A DNA stretch of 34,721 bases, from NCBI GenBank assembly GCA_002009475.1, contig AYTS01000082.1, forward strand, positions 1 through 34,721, written 5' to 3'. The position numbers and the translations under genes are program-made. The notes below the pieces were generated by a model that did no database searches, had not been told where the DNA came from, and saw only the letters and a list, made by a program, of their open reading frames with translations. This document shows positions 34,019-34,721 of the stretch, one piece after another. The DNA is from Candidatus Brocadia carolinensis. Lineage in GTDB: Bacteria; Planctomycetota; Brocadiia; Brocadiales; Brocadiaceae. How positions within the stretch are numbered: the stretch's first letter is position 1; the number at the start of each line of letters is the position of its first letter.

Positions 34019-34447
34019 ATGAAAAAGATAATGTATATTTTCACAGGGATTCTGCTTCTCGTAATCGTATCAAATAAACCTCTTTTGGCCAAAACCGACC
34101 TTCATGGCCTGGTTCGCAGCGGGCAATACAGCAAGGAGGTGCTGCTTGGTATTCCTCAGCCTGATACTATGAAACAATCATTAGACGGTGTCTACAATGT
34201 GGGGACATATCCCCTTTACACCCCTGAGTTGGCTCCGGGTGAAGGTCTCGATATGATACAAGGTTACTGCAACTTGTGTCACAGCGTTACGTACATTACT
34301 ATGCAGCCTCCGCTTTCGGCTGACACGTGGGAAGCCGAGGTTTACAAGATGATTAATACCTATGGTGCTCTCATACCGGAAGATGAGACAAAACGGATCA
34401 TTGCCTACCTTCAGGCATATTATACTCCAGAAACGAGAAAACAATGA
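34019..34447 (+). CDS. sorB: Monohaem cytochrome c, SorB-like electron acceptor
   Basis: A 142-residue exported cytochrome with a signal peptide (MKKIMYIFTGILLLVIVSN) and one haem site, CNLCH (84-88). A Met near TMQPPLSADTWEAEVYKM (Met95 or Met111) can serve as axial ligand. The length and this W-x-x-x-V-x-K-M ending resemble SorB, the haem subunit of sulfite dehydrogenase. It starts 33 bp after the SorA-like gene and should take its electrons. It could deliver them to the haem-rich network encoded elsewhere in the window (inference). Confidence 0.8.
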   Translation: MKKIMYIFTGILLLVIVSNKPLLAKTDLHGLVRSGQYSKEVLLGIPQPDTMKQSLDGVYNVGTYPLYTPELAPGEGLDMIQGYCNLCHSVTYITMQPPLSADTWEAEVYKMINTYGALIPEDETKRIIAYLQAYYTPETRKQ

Positions 34448-34721
34448 CGTCAATATTGCCAATTTTTTTCAGCATTTAAAAAGTGCAGGGTCTGTGAAAA
34501 GCCCCCCTTTGATTTCTTCAAACATCCGATTCATCAGAAGATCGTAGATCACTAGTGTCCGGTTATAAGTTGAACAAGGACAATTGCTTATAAGGAAAGT
34601 ATGGTTCGCTTTTGTAATCAGAATTTGTAAGTACTTGTAAAATAGGGACTTTCTCAAATAGGGTAATACTCAAAATTTGTAAAATTGTGTAGAGACTCAT
34701 GTCTAAATTGAGATGCTTTTT
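34448..34721. other. Non-coding right edge, possibly the margin of an insertion element
   Basis: After the SorB-like stop no complete gene is seen. CTAGTGTCCGGTTATAAGTTG near 34551 and the TTATAAG/CTTATAA arms around it look like an IS end. An ATG at 34699 opens a frame (MSKLRCF) that leaves the window. No family can be given. Confidence 0.3.

Overview
The window looks like a piece of an anammox planctomycete genome (Brocadiales, Brocadia/Jettenia/Kuenenia type). This is inferred from the density of multihaem cytochromes c (some with CX3CH and CX4CH haem motifs), a split b6/IV-type cytochrome b encoded with haem-rich partners, bactofilins, and intergenic DNA full of short dispersed repeats. 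No rRNA or tRNA gene and no CRISPR array was seen.

Layout. 1-361: 5' end of an IS1634-like transposase running off the left edge, with a near-consensus promoter. 362-2939 (-): membrane protein with a spermidine-synthase-like domain. 3156-5181 (+): proB, then a repeat that cut off a small reading frame, then a DinB-family protein. 5202-11197 (-): a probable transcription unit, read right to left: class III aminotransferase, cytochrome b6, subunit IV, pentahaem c554-like protein, membrane-anchored undecahaem protein, hexahaem protein, alpha/beta hydrolase. No Rieske protein is present and the PEWY glutamate of subunit IV is missing, so quinol electrons probably go straight to a haem wire. 11350-14678 (-): a twice-anchored metallophosphoesterase and a double-domain U32 protein.

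15026-23286 (-): a lipid-flavoured group of acyl-adenylate ligase, MMPL/RND transporter, small acidic-tailed membrane protein, SCP2 protein and fatty-acyl reductase, with a GT39-like glycosyltransferase upstream. Ligase plus reductase amounts to a split carboxylic acid reductase; fatty alcohol for ether lipids is a possible product (inference). Two 13-bp palindromes 22 bp apart overlap a candidate promoter upstream of the reductase. 23642-29930 (-): an envelope-sensing block of small ORF, exported protein, outer-membrane porin, sensor kinase, NtrC-type sigma54 activator, and a GNA1162/LysM-like lipoprotein. 30304-31350 (-): bactofilin and a zinc-ribbon bactofilin. 31877-34447 (+): DUF445 membrane protein and a SorAB-type sulfite dehydrogenase. 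The right end holds what may be the margin of another mobile element.

Two genome-scale themes stand out. First, four genes (membrane spermidine-synthase-like, undecahaem cytochrome, metallophosphoesterase, lipoprotein) are each broken by exactly one extra A/T in an 8-9 nt homopolymer. Removing one base restores a sensible protein every time. This is either systematic sequence error or real slippage-prone tracts. Second, one composite repeat family occurs at least six times. In one case it lies inside the 5' coding region of the porin between 8-bp direct repeats. A separate 149-bp element has perfect 23-bp inverted termini.
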